From the NCBI GenBank assembly GCA_035222895.1, contig JAVYIG010000594.1:184001-248000 (forward strand): 64,000 nt of DNA, in the 5' to 3' direction. The translations under genes and the position numbers were made by a program. Position 1 is the first letter of the stretch. Each line of letters begins with the position of its first letter. The stretch is from Strongylocentrotus droebachiensis. Its lineage: Eukaryota; Echinodermata; Echinoidea; Camarodonta; Strongylocentrotidae. Shown here in pieces: positions 12,240 through 24,575 of the stretch. The notes under the pieces were generated by a model. The model had not been told where the DNA came from. It worked only from the letters and a program-made list of their open reading frames with translations, and searched no databases.

Positions 12240-14780
12240 TCAATTGGTCGATCAAAATTATGATGATGATTGGTGGATTGATATCAATGGGATAGATGAT
12301 GAAATACCTCTGCAAGGGATGGAGCTAATGTGATGATTGTTTGGTTTTAGTTTTTGTTTGTAAAGTCACCCATTACTTAAGGAGCTTGTTGTGTTGTGAA
12401 CAGAATATAATGGGATAGCTATTAACGCCGATGATTGTTCTTTATTTTTTTTTAGCTTTTGCTTTTATTTGAAACATTATACCTTTGGATCGAAGTAGTG
12501 GATAGCTCCTTGAGATAGCTTTTAGCCCCGATAATATTTGTTTGTCTATTTGTTTTAGCTTTTGTTTAAGAAAACGCACGTTTTTATCTTAAAAACATGA
12601 ACATTTTGGATCGAATTTAGGGGATAGCTCTATTAGGTTGGTATTAGTGCCGATAAACTTGTTCTGAGGGTTGGGATGTACATAATTTTGCTGGTTGAAA
12701 TACATGTTACGCTTATAACTTGCTAAAAGTGAATAGAAAATTATGAGTCAGCGTCATGGAAAACCTTTCAGCGCCAACGATTTTTAGAGGGGTGGAGTTG
12801 TATTTTTTGTTTGGGGGAAAACACATGTTACCTTAGAAACATGTTGAGTGGATCGAAGCTATGGGATAGCATTAAGGGATAGCATCGACCATGTTTGTTG
12901 TTGAAGCTACCTTAGAAACAAGCTCGTTAAATTGTAAAAATTAATTGTTGAAATGCATGTTACGATAGAAAGAAGCTAATTAAATTGATAGGTTTGATAC
13001 AAGAAAAAAAAACCCGATTGTTATGAACAATCAGTCGATTGGATATCGAGCCTCATCATAATCAATAACGCAGCAATGTCACACTTTAATAATAATGGAT
13101 GACATCGTGTTTATCCCGAATGTTAGTACTTTCAAAGGATCGTTTATTCGAATTTTTAGAATAAAATAGGGTTCTTTACTCAGGACAAGGAAAAAGAACT
13201 CTATTTCATCTTCCGACTTATCATTATAAACCTTTGAAATGACGAGCATCCGGAGAAACGAACCTCGGAGTTATGAACTGTCGGAATAAAGAATCTTTCT
13301 GATTATTAAACCTTCGGAATTATGCATCTTTAAGACAATGAATTTTCGGAATTATAAGCCTTCAACAAAAAACTAAATAAACTCGGTTTAGTAGGTTAAT
13401 TAATACCGAGAAGGTTACATTCAGGCTAACCAAGTTAATGAGTTATTTTAAACATCATGTTGGTCATCATATTATCCCGACTAAAACTTTCTTCAAAAGA
13501 AACAAACAAAAAATTGCAAAAAATTATATGCAAATGAAATTTCTAATTTTACACCTGAATGTTGAATTTTGAGACATTTAGGAATTATCAAAATGTTGAA
13601 TACCTATCGGCACAATGGTTTTTAGAGAAGTGGGGTTGTATTTTTTTTTTGTTTTTTTTTTTGTTTGGGGGGGGGGGGGCACACGTTACCTTAGAAATAT
13701 GTTGAGTGGAGCTAATTTATGGGATAGCATGACAGGATGTATATTTATAGCATCAACCATTTGTGTTGTTGAGATGGACGTTACGATAGAAACAAGCTGA
13801 TTAAATCGGTAGGCATGATACAAGAAAAAAAGGGAACCCAACCGTTATGCATAATCAGACAATTAACCGCCCAACACATACTAATAATGCGTCACACTTT
13901 AATGCTCTCGCTTTGGTAGAATAATGGATGACATCGTTTTCTCCAGAGTGTTAGTAATTTCAAAAGTTTGTTTATTCGAATTCTGAGAATAAAATAGGGT
14001 CCACGTTCTCTGAACGAGGTTTGCAATTGTGAAAAAGAAAAACTCTCCGTTTTTCGGAAGAAAGAACCCTATTTCATTTCCCGACTTATCATTATAAACC
14101 TTTGAAATGATGAGCGTTAGGATAAAAAAACATCAGAATTATGAACTGTTGGAACAAAGAATCTTTCTGGTTAATAAACCTTGGGAATCATGAACCTTCG
14201 GAATTATGTTCTTCGAGGTAATGAACTTTTGGAATTATAAACCTTCGACAAAAAAGAAAGAAGTAAACTCGGTGTAGAAGATTAATTGTCCGACAAGGTT
14301 ACATTCAGCTTAACCCAATCAATGAGTAATTTTAAACATCATGTTGGTCATCATATTGTCCCGACCGAAACTTTCTTCATAATAAACAAACAAATAATCA
14401 TCATGCTTACAAGAAGACTAATGGAAATGAAATTTCTCATTCTACACCCAAATGTTGAATTTTGAGACATTTAGAAATTATGAGATTTGGAATACTTATC
14501 GGCCCCAATGGTTTTTGGAGAGGTGGGGTTGCATTTTGTTTGTTTGCGGGAGGGAGGGGGAACACATGTTACCTTAAAAACATGTTGAGTGAATCTAAAT
14601 TATGGGATAGCAGTATTGGATTGATACTGATAGCATCGACCATTTTGTTATGTTGTTGAAATGCACGTTGCGATAGAAACGAGCTGGTATTAAGAAGCAT
14701 GATATATTAATATCAAAATTCATCACATTACCTTCACGTATATTTCCGGCATGAAAAAGTCTGAATAATTCATGAACACA
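12240..14780. repeat. Tandem ~0.85-kb repeats upstream of gene A
   Basis: Three imperfect units begin near 12770, 13610 and 14500. Each has a GGTTTTTAGAG-GTGGGGTTG segment, ACATGTTACCTTA-AAACATGTTGAGTG, and a GTTGTTGAAATGCACGTTACGATAGAAAC-like block, followed in the first two by TTATCATTATAAACCTTTGAAATGA. Gene B has only the last block (60895-61075), so the array expanded at gene A alone. No coding sequence. Confidence 0.7.
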
Positions 14781-14785
14781 TGTAT

Positions 14786-14996
14786 AATTGAATTTATTTA
14801 TTTATTTATTTATTTATTCAAGTCTTCTTTATACAGGGTGGCCCTTTCAATAACGAGTATTGCTCTTCCAAGGGGCCCTGTCTATACAATTAAAAACATG
14901 TAAAACATTGCACATTAATATGGTATACATACAAATAAAACCGATATACAAAGTAACTAAAATTACAACAAGAAATACGAATACAATATATGAAAT

Positions 14997-15032
<36 letters not shown>

Positions 15033-15175
15033 AAGAATAAATATTGCAAATGAAAGAAGAAGAAGAAGGAAAAAGGGTAAGCGGACACTTTTTTTTTTTT
15101 TTTTTTAGGTCAACCATGGGGGGGGGGGGGTTTAAACCCCAAACCCCCCCCCCCCCCCCCCCCCCCCCCCTGTGT
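14786..15175. mobile_element. Retroelement tail and poly-tract junk
   Basis: (TTTA)n at 14790-14820, then TACAGGGTGGCCC and an AT-rich body ending in long A, T, G and C homopolymers (15000-15170). This fits the antisense 3' end of a LINE or SINE followed by a G-run MITE remnant. Homopolymers this long are also error-prone in assembly. Confidence 0.5.
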
Positions 15176-15469
15176 ACGTGCCTGGACCAGACCCATGTAC
15201 TATCAGCTGGTTAGCACGCACCGCGCCGGTATCGAGTGTCGCGTGTATTATTGGGTGGCGTGCCAGCTAGGAATACATGGATTTTGTGAAAGAAAGTTTA
15301 AAAATAACACTAACAAGCGTCATTGGTGGCTGTCGGCTGTGTGACAATTTCGTAAAAGAAGCATAATGATATACATCAATTATATCATACAACATATCAA
15401 TTGCAATAAGAAATACAATGAAAATGCTGTTATTGCCTTTTTCTCAACTTTTAATTCTTCCGTTTGAGT

Positions 15470-15705
15470 TGGCTTATTTCCAACTTGACATATTATCAAC
15501 ATAGATAAGAAATCATATAGAAACATTTCTATAATTCCGTTCGAGTTTTAGCGGTAGCATATTTCCAACTTGACATACTATTAACATAGATATAAAATCA
15601 TACAAAAACCATTTACATATTTCCGTTCGAGTTTTTGCGGTAGCATATTTCCAACTTGACATATTATTACATAACATAGATATGAAATCATATAAAACCA
15701 TTTCC
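15470..15705. repeat. Three ~88-bp tandem repeats
   Basis: The phrase TTTCCAACTTGACATA recurs at about 15479, 15561 and 15647, each followed by an AACATAGATA...AAATCATA block; the last two units are also preceded by CCGTTCGAGTTTT. Not coding. Confidence 0.8.
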
Positions 15706-15709
15706 ATAA

Positions 15710-16195
15710 TTATTTGTTTGCAATGGCGGAAGGCGACAGACTGCGATTCCACAAATATGGGAACCCGAGGGTCACGGGTCACGTGACCAGCTGGGAAGAC
15801 GGTGCTCTACCCAGCAGGCCCAGTTTCCTGGGCCATTGGTTCCCTACACAAGATCTGGTAATCGCAGCCTGTCCCCACCGTCGGTTCATGGCGCTCTTGG
15901 CCATTCCTCTCCTTGAGGCATACTGGAAATGATTATAGTTCAGGAACGAAACAAAAGAACAAACTCCAAATCCCAACAACCCAATTTATTTATTTATTTT
16001 TTTTTTGCCTAGCGAAATAGAACCTGGGCATGTGGCAAAATTTATGCACGGCTAACAAAAATAACAAACAATCAACTTTGCGTTATTTTTGTGGCTTTAT
16101 TAACATTTTGAGATGGACGCTTATTTTGCACATTTTGATTTTCTGGGTGTCATAACAAAATAACACAGATATATTGAATCATAAAAAATGCTTAC
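15710..16195. other. Unassigned sequence with short open frames
   Basis: GC-richer island (15715-15930) open on both strands, without recognised domain or splice context. The rest is AT-rich. It may be a retroelement piece; nothing firm can be said. Confidence 0.35.
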
Positions 16196-16199
16196 AAAT

Positions 16200-16535
16200 G
16201 CTAGGCCCCCCGTCTATGAAATCGAGTGATGCCAAGGCCAAACTTATATACATTAAGTCACTATATCAGCCCCCCGCCTATAAAATCGAGTGATGCCTAA
16301 AGTTATAGAAAATAGATGTATATAGATACCAGCCTCTCCGCCTGTAAGATCGGATGATGCCTAAGATTAAAGCGTGACACCCTGAGTTTGAAAATGTGTA
16401 GGTACAACTAGGTCCCCCCGCATTCAAATCGAATGGGGGCCGGAAAACTAAGAATTGACATGCGAACAAATTCGACTGAATATACATTGGCAACCCCCTC
16501 GCATGTAAAAATTGAGTGGGGTCGAAAATTATTGG
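16200..16535. repeat. Five degenerate ~65-bp repeats with C-rich/G-rich hairpins
   Basis: Units centred near 16205, 16270, 16335, 16415 and 16495 share CCCCCGCxTxTAAAATCGAGTG-like sequence. The fourth forms an obvious stem, CCCCCGCATTCAAATCGAAT pairing with the following GGGGG. Function unknown; such arrays occur in retroelement UTRs. Confidence 0.6.
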
Positions 16536-17213
16536 ATGACAATTATTGATCAATAAACTTATCAGTACCATGTGATTAGTGATTTACCCATACAAAACCG
16601 GGTAGGGGCGAAACCCAATGGGAAAATTCCCCTACGGCCCACTGTCTTTGTGCACGACGCTTGATGTGCGACCAGGCCAAATGCCCCCGGCTCTGCATTA
16701 ACTTCATAAATCACTGACCAATTTATTACATAAACCCTATCCGTACCTTTCATACCTGAAACCCTAAATCCTTTCCGTACTAATACGTATACCTTGGCTA
16801 CTTCGAACCACCAAGCAATATTTAATTTATGCCACTAATATACTAAAAATACTTTTATTGGTGGAGATAATGGGGAGGTGGTGGGAATGTTTCAGACTCC
16901 GTACATTTTTCTTCTTGTCCATTCAAATGAAAGCCATAACTAGAATGAAAGCCCCTTCGTGCTATTTGTAATTTGCTGGCGGTATTTTCCGCGCTTGCTT
17001 GATAAGCGTACATACGCTTGTACATTTCCTTCCAATGTAATACAAAGTATTACATTTCCTAGCGCGTGAATTTCCCTCAAAAATGTAAACAACCTCTTGA
17101 CCTACATTTTGTCAGCCTGTCAATAAACCATTTTAAATCGTAATCTACTCTTTAAATTTCAATATACTCCTGATTGCCCGCAATAAAACAAAGGGCATGC
17201 ACAAAATAAAGTT

Positions 17214-17795
17214 TCAAAGATTAAGAGCAAATCGAACCGCTGACGCAAAGTTCTCCATGAGAAGATCACATCCCTCATCAGACAGATGCACGCCATCTCT
17301 GTGAAAATACCAGTGTTCTTGGACATTGAAATTGTGGCCTATGAATGATCCACTACACATACGCCGGACCCTCCGTCTGGCATACTTGTTGACACCTTTC
17401 CGCACATCATTGATGACGACCTGCGACGTGACGTGTACATCATGACCATAGTAATACAGGCGAGTAAGATGCTTGAAAATGAAATGTAGCATTGCGGCAA
17501 CAATGACCGCGCTGTATTCAGTGCTTCATCCACCGCTTGTCGACAGTCCTTTGCAAAATAACGCCCCAAGTCGTTCGAGCCCGCATGGATGATTAGCTCC
17601 GATGGAGAAGGACCGAACCTCACTTGGCCCTGTAATTGACGCGGGAAATCGCGTATAGCGACGCCCCTCCTCGCCCGTGCCATGCCACCTCACAACCAGC
17701 GATTCCCAGGTCTCGACAGCCTCTGGTAAACGCCCGCTCACCAGCTCGCCTCACGAGAATGTCTCCGCACACCCAAACCCGGTGAGCCTGGGCAC
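17214..17795 (-). pseudogene. Degenerate SGNH/GDSL-hydrolase-like coding region
   Basis: The minus strand opens after acceptor-like CTCCAAATAG with HRVWVCGDILVRRAGE (block I, GDS-like but Ile replaces the nucleophile Ser), then after a frame change ELIIHAGSNDLGRYF (G-x-N-D block III), and after another, EHWYFHRDGVHLSDEGC (D-x-x-H block V), ending at a stop near 17214. All three SGNH blocks are in the right order but two frameshifts separate them. SGNH domains of this look occur in several retroelement families and in host esterases. Most likely a decayed retroelement or retroelement-derived gene. Confidence 0.65.
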
Positions 17796-18029
17796 CTATT
17801 TGGAGAAAGATAAAAACCAAATTCCTTCCGAGTATGGCGTACCTTTTATGGGCTTATAGAACCAAAGGTTTCTAACATAATTACATAAGCGAAGCAAATT
17901 CAATTCTATATAGCATATTATCGCAATGACGACCTTCGTCATTGCCTTGTTTTCGCTCACATTCTGCCCCATTAATATTCTCCTTTCCCTTATCCTTATC
18001 GTCAGGAAATCGCATTCGTTTTGCACGTA

Positions 18030-20040
18030 GTGTTTGTGATTCCTAGTTAGGTGCTTTCCTCATGTCTTTTTCCTTTCAAATTTCATAGGCATAGTCTCTA
18101 ACATCTCATCAAGGTCACTACTTTCTTCGATTTTGGAAATCACCCATGCATGACCGTCCAGGCGCCATTTTGTCCGTTTCTGGTCCATTTTAAGGCCGTT
18201 ATATCTTCCTTCCCATCCCCACTATCCTAGATCCTACAAACTTTTAACAAATTCCTCTAGATAGTCTGAGAGATGTCCTTTCATCTGCGACGGATGACTT
18301 GACCTTCACAATGCCATCTTCATACTCGAATTTCAAATCTAAAACCGACTCCTCCAATAAATCTCAAGTTCTTGAAAAATGGACCCCTAAACAATCTAAA
18401 ACTGCCATAACTTTCTCATATAAATTCCGTTTTGTTTTTAAATCTCACAGTATCTTTATCTCATAATTGCACATAGCCGTGCCAAATTTCGCGCTCCAAT
18501 GGCTTTGCACAACATAAATAGCGCCCTCTAAAGTTTTAGGAATTGGCTTTCTCTCTGTGGCCGTACCTTCATAATGGCTTGGCAAACCCGTACCCTTTTT
18601 TGGATTTAGATACTTGAAGATATGTCCTTTCCAGCCATATACAAAATTATATACCCTAACACTGACCAAATTTGAGAAAAATTGCCTTCCAAATTCGCCA
18701 TTTTCGAGAAAATTCCGAAATAACTTCAACTTACTCTAAAATAACGATCTTTATACCTACATCAATGAAACTTGGCAGACACATGTATCCATATACGTGA
18801 CAACTGTCTGCCAAGTTTGGTAAAATTCGAATACGTCAGCGCAAAGTTATCGCCAAAAATGATGAATTTACTATGCGTTACGTAATAGCGCCTTTAATGC
18901 GTGCAGTACATTGCGCGCAGATGACAACGGTGTCAAACTGACCGCAATGAAGTGCCCTTTCGAATGATACCAAGTATGGTATATGTTCACACAGAAAATT
19001 TTGAGTAAATCACATTTGAACAAGGGTCATTATACGAATTCCGCCGAGTTTCCGCCCAATAATATAACACGTATCGGCTATGGCGTCATTTTTTCAGACT
19101 GCTTTTCACCCCCTAAACGTCCCTTTTTTTTTTTCTTTTTTTTTTTTTTTTCTTGAAATTTTGCAGTGACATTCCGAGTTGCAATACGCAGGGCACCTCT
19201 TGGCCGGATTTTTAAAATTGGTCAAGGGGGTCATTGAAGACGCAATTTTGTCCTATAAATCTATTTTACATCACGTGTTTCGATAGGATTACCATAGAAC
19301 AAAAAAAAATTGTTTACAATAACAACCATGAAATTCTCTTTCCCATGATACCAAATACGTCAGATAAAGTGACATAAAGAGAGAGAAAAAACAAACAATT
19401 AAAGTCCGGTCATAATACAGATCCTGTACGTTTTCCGCCCATGCATTACACGCATTGTCTATGGGGCAAATCGGGTTCACGCTTCTGGACCCCAGAACGA
19501 TCTTTATTTTTCTTGAAATTTTACAGGCACATTCTAAGTGGCCAAGTGCAGAGCATCAAGAAGCCGGACTTTTTTTTAAAATCGGTCAAGCATGACATTA
19601 AATGCTACTTCATACTCTGCGTAACTAGTCCGAGAGATGCTCTTTCGTTTGACATGTAAAAACAAGGCGTCATTGCACGCACATCGTTCTGACACGATTG
19701 CATTTCTAGTATCGTACCGAACTTGTTTAACATACTAAATATTGTACAACATCACTTGTCGAAACACGACTAACCCCAAATAAGTGCGTGGTTATACGAA
19801 AATGAATAACATCCCACTGAGCTGGTTAAAATTATTGAAAACAAAGTAAGCAATCGTACTAACTCTCCATAATTATATCCACACCTTATATGTAGGCCCC
19901 TATCTCCTTTGCCTACAATCAACCCGACCTTGTCCAACCTATTAACGGACATAAAGTTTATATGTCTCACTGCGCCATCTCCCCCATCTCCTTAGGGAAT
20001 GATATGTTTGCGGAATTAGAAGATGAGACTAGCCTGTGGC
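18030..20040. other. Repeat-rich interval between the two decayed exons
   Basis: No coding signal. Two diverged ~360-bp direct repeats are visible (about 19025-19270 and 19430-19620: a CGxxTTCCGCCCA-AxxxxTACACG block, then TTTTTCTTGAAATTTT(G/A)CAG). The style resembles intron or UTR repeats of a retroelement. Confidence 0.4.
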
Positions 20041-20052
20041 TAGGTAACTCAC

Positions 20053-20316
20053 CGGGTGGAGGATGGACAATAGACGGTTGATTCGCCGTTTCTAGGGATT
20101 CTGTGATGTTGGCCCCCCCGTCGGAGTCTGGTCTCCTTGGCGCTCCCGCCCTGCCGAAGCGGCTGGGTTACTCCTCGAGCCGCGTCTCGTCACTCGAGAA
20201 TGTGGAGCTGGCGTTGTCCCCCTGATCGGGTCACTGTTTTGAAGCGCTGGCTCTCTCCGCTTTCCTTTGCCCTTTCGTCCCGTAGACGCCTTAGACTTCC
20301 CCATCTTGTCGTCCAC
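20053..20316 (-). pseudogene. Possible 5' exon with basic low-complexity N-terminus
   Basis: Opens with MDDKMGKSKASTGRKGKGKR (Lys/Arg/Ser-rich), runs 74 codons to a TAG at 20094-20092, and a good donor GTGAGTTAC follows at 20052. It is on the same strand and 2.3 kb upstream of the SGNH-like region, so it may be the start of the same decayed gene, but the phases do not match directly. Not recognised. Confidence 0.35.
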
Positions 20317-20364
20317 ACAATACAGACGAGCTAGTTAGACGACTATGCCGCAATCCGAGCTCCG

Positions 20365-20585
20365 ATGTAACTTCCTCCAAAATTTAATTCCAGCTATCCA
20401 ATACAATTACTCCTCTGTTCAATTCCAAATATCTAGTGTAACATTTTCTCTTTTTAGATCCAATTATCCAGTGTAACTCTTCCTCTGTTTAATTCCAGAT
20501 ATCCAGTGTAACTTTTCCACCGTTTAATCCTTATATCCCGTGTAGCTGTCTCTCTGTTCAATTCCGAATATCCAGCGTATTGGTG
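20365..20585. repeat. Minisatellite, ~35-46-bp units
   Basis: At least five units with the core TTTAATTCCAGATATCCAGTGTAACT (variants) lie between 20380 and 20580. Not coding. Confidence 0.75.
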
Positions 20586-20734
20586 TGAAACCCAGTGATA
20601 ATAGAAACTAACCGGTGCAGTCAGTTCAACAGCGACAACCTGTGTACAATTAGCATGTATAATTCTGAGTCCAATAAAACACGACCAACTCAAACGAAGT
20701 ATTAGCTGAGAATGACCCATTGATTAGTAAAAAT

Positions 20735-20965
20735 ACACGTCGTGGGAAACACTTGCCTTGCGACCCCGATATGTATTACAAAAGCGCGCCTATCATTGAT
20801 ATTTACAAAACACGCGTGGTAAAGATTCGGCTTTGTGACCTCAATGTAGGTTACAAAGAGATGCGCCTATGTTTGATATTTGCCGACCTGCTGGGAAACA
20901 TTCGGTTATTGACCTCAAAATCATTTTACAAAAGAGGCGCGCTATCGTGTGTAGTCACCGGCTTG
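20735..20965. repeat. Three ~85-bp direct repeats
   Basis: Units share GGGAAACA-TT-GxTT-GACC-C-A, a TTACAAAxxxxCGCGCCTAT block and TGATATTT. Degenerate; unknown origin. Confidence 0.6.
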
Positions 20966-21019
20966 CCGCATATTTCCGGCCTACACTATTGCATTCTATT
21001 ACAATTGGGTTTATTTTGA

Positions 21020-24010
21020 TAACATCAAAATAAACGTATTCCTTTCATAGCAAAAGCGCTCCTCACAATTTCTGTAAATTTGGCAGTTTAACGCTACGCG
21101 TACCGTCTTGACCGGACTGTGCGGTATCTGTGCAGTTCTGTGTGTAGAGAGGTCGGGCCGTATTCATTATTTCTTGGGGGTGCATAAATTGCTCTAATTA
21201 TACGTACACGTGTAATGCGCAAGTTTATTGTGACGGCACGAAACCCATCCCACTCATTGTTCCCCTATTTTCATAATGGTACTGACCCAATAAAATGGTC
21301 GATGCTGCTTCATATCTAATTTTTTAGATTTCTCAATCTCAGATATAGTCTATACATTTTTTTTTGTACAGTAAATGATCCCAAATCTCAATGGTATATG
21401 AAGTGATAATGTCATGAAGAGCATTACATATTTACAAACTTTACTAAAATTAGCTTAATTTCATTGCTAGAATCAAACTCTTCGAAGAAAAGATCTAAAA
21501 CAAAGACAAAGTCAAGAACACCAATTCGCTCTTTCTCCGTCCACATCTACAGTAGATTTGATATACATACTACGTTGTGCTGCTGCGCTGGTCGGGATTA
21601 GTCTGAACTTTTTAACAAGTTAGTACTACTCCATTTATCTTATTTTCCAATATACTTTCAGGCAAAGCAAATGATAGGTCAAAATTAAAAAAATATTAAT
21701 TTTTATGTAAACATATATTTGTAATATTTTCACTTAGCAAAAAAGGGTCAAAATGCCCGGTCAAAAGGTTGCAGTAAAGACTCTCGAGTTCAGAAAAGTA
21801 AGATGTATAATGTAGTGCAGTGCGCTCGTACGCGCTGAGCTGCGTGTGTACATGTACTGTACTTATGCATGTTCAGGTATATGTGTATGCATAGCATCAC
21901 GTACATGTATGCATACACGGCTAGCTGGCACAAAACCCTGGGTCGGGCTTCTAAAATGGGACATGAAGCATGATTTGACATGAAAATTGACGGGGCTAAA
22001 AATGAACCAATCAAAATTAGCTTTATATGTATCAAAAGCTTACGTATCATATGTCATTGTCTGGGAGTGTGGATTTACACATTTGACGCAAAACGCGTTG
22101 CTGCAAAGTTGAAGATTGGTATATTTGTTTGATTGTTTGTTTGATTGATTTTATTTCTGCGTTCAAAAATATACAAATTCAAAGTCAAAGTACAAAATTT
22201 CGAACAATAACAAATACAATGAATACAATGTTTACAAAAGTAATTAAATGAAAAATCATGTACAATTATATAATTCGATAAACATGTACGAAGCATACAA
22301 TAACATAAGAAATATGAAATATTTTCAATAAATTAGAGAGGTAATTTGGAACGCAGGAGACCACCATCGTGAGCGGTTAGGCTGGAAATGGAAGGCAATC
22401 GAGCACAGTGCGACCGATCAATGGACATTATGTATGAGAAAGTAAAAAAAGTTAAATGGATTGTAAAGTTTAAAGAGATGGTTCATTGAAATGTGGAAAA
22501 TGGGCAAATTACACCTCTACAGATTGCTGAGAACATTAACAAAATGAACAAAGTACTTTTGAAGCCCTCACTGTTGTGAGGAATAAATTAAATGCAATTT
22601 TGTTACCCTTTCCTGAACCCACTCACTAAGTGAATTGACGGCGTTATTTCACATGCGAAACGATGACGTCACAATATGAACAACCTACATCACACATTCG
22701 GGACAATGTTGGATACCCATTGCAATTTTCAGATATGGGTTAACGTTGTTTGTATATTTACCGCCAGTGGTGATATTTCCTCTCTTTTTGGCATTTTGAA
22801 AGAGATACACTGAATAAATGATACTTTCTACAAATGTTTGTTTGATTTTTATATTTTTTCCGTCACATTTGAGCATAAAAATCGGAAAAATAATCACATG
22901 GCACTTCAGCGTGTATGTGTCTGATCTGGGGAGGCAAAGGACATTTTGCATGCTGACCTAACGACTCTTTTGGACTAAAATAGTCGACAAATTTACATAG
23001 AATTGTCCAGATATTCATTACAAAAATGTGTGATTAGGCTGATTAATTTACATTTTTGATAAATTAAGTCGTATAGGACCTGATAAACCGAGAGAAACAG
23101 ATCAGTCCGGTTCGCGATTCACGGCTAGCTCGAGCGCCGGGCTACGGGCTAGGCCGGTTAGCAAGCTGCGCTAGATGTGATGCACGCAATAGAGGTCAGT
23201 GTATTGCACACATAGTACATGCACAGAGTACGCACGCACAGCTACCACCTACGGGAAACTTGAACGCTACATCGACGATATATTCACTCGCTTTTTGGAA
23301 GTTATATACCATTTATCTAGACTAACGTCAGATTAAGAACCAAAACCATGCCACGGAGGAGCCTTCTGGAGTATAGTCAAGTATGTTTTCGTCCATATCC
23401 ATATTTCTAGGGGATTTTGATGAAGGGAAACAGCGTTGGGTATAAATGGGTACGGTACTCGAGAGTCAATGCAATACATGTGAATAGCACGCAAACTACA
23501 TCTTGCACCGTCGTCAATCATTTCAGCTGAGCGGCCCGCAGTTCATAATGACGTCACTTCAAAAATCAGCTGACTTACGATGTTTTTGGGGCGTTGAGTG
23601 GGTTGATTTTTCGTCAAGTTCAATCAACTTTTATAAATTTCGCTCGAATGTACAAGTTACACAAATGTTATGATTTTACTCAGTGTAATTTTTCGATTGC
23701 AATGATACCAAATTCAGTCAAGTTTGAAATCAATAAACCATCTCTTTAACGTCAAAATGACGGAGGTTTTTTTTCAAGTAAGGGCATGGTTTTACATGGA
23801 ATGTAAAGGAAATGTTTCCTTCTTCTCATATCTCGATTGAGGATATTATACTCAATTTCGATTTTTAATGGTAAAGAAAAGTGTAAAAAGATGTCGAGAA
23901 TTTCAAAATATGTCATGTAATATAAAATGCGCGCGGGTCGGTTGATCTCCCAAAAGGAGCGCGAAGGAATTGATATGAAAACATTGCAGTGGGTGCAACC
24001 CCTCTTCCCA
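21020..24010. other. Intergenic, no gene seen
   Basis: AT-rich DNA with a LINE/SINE 3' end in antisense at about 22118-22330 (TTTGATTGTTTGTTTGATTGATTTTATTTC start). A locally GC- and CpG-richer patch at 23100-23260 could be promoter-like but has no supporting reading frame. Confidence 0.45.
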
Positions 24011-24014
24011 TGCA

Positions 24015-24575
24015 GGGCCATGCACATATTAATGTCCAGATATCTCCTCGGAGATCGAGGAAAATACACAAGAATATAAGAAATAATAATGTTCCGTACA
24101 CGCAGAAATTGTTTTAAAAATGTTCGCTCTTAGGGCTATATGTCAAGTAATGATTTTATTTAACTTTCAAAAATATTATCATTATGCATCAAAATATGCG
24201 CAGCCTATCCCCATAAATGCGCCAAGGTGCAAGGAGAGGGGACACGAATAATTACGTCACAAAGAAATATGAAGGAATTTCCAATGAAAAGGAGTTTGAT
24301 GTGATTTCTGTTATAAAAAATATGTAAATAAAATTAATGATTGATTGTGTACAAGTCAATATGTATTATGCTGCGGGACTTCGCCACTAGGAGGCGCTGT
24401 CCAGTGAGACTAATCGTAGGTATAAGCTTCTTTCCTCTGTTCTTTCCGTTCATAGTAGAAAATTAAATCACCCTTTCCCGATGCTGGGTTGTATATAACG
24501 TGATAACAGAAGTTCTCTAATTTCAATTTTATATCCGCACATTCTCTCAGTCTATATGTACATCACGTCTATTCA
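24015..24575. repeat. Duplicated segment shared with 63366-64000
   Basis: Begins TTAATGTCCAGATATCTCCT and runs to the ATGTACATCACGTCTATTCA stretch; the same order recurs at the end of the window. It lies upstream of gene A here and upstream of gene B there, so it marks the homologous boundary of the tandem gene duplication. Confidence 0.85.

Noticed and set aside
15714..15979. Overlapping plus and minus frames in a GC-richer island
   Set aside because: Neither strand shows a known motif; could not choose a strand. Listed only as an unassigned region.
23090..23260. CpG-richer patch as a promoter
   Set aside because: No transcript, reading frame or conserved counterpart at the 63-kb copy to support it.
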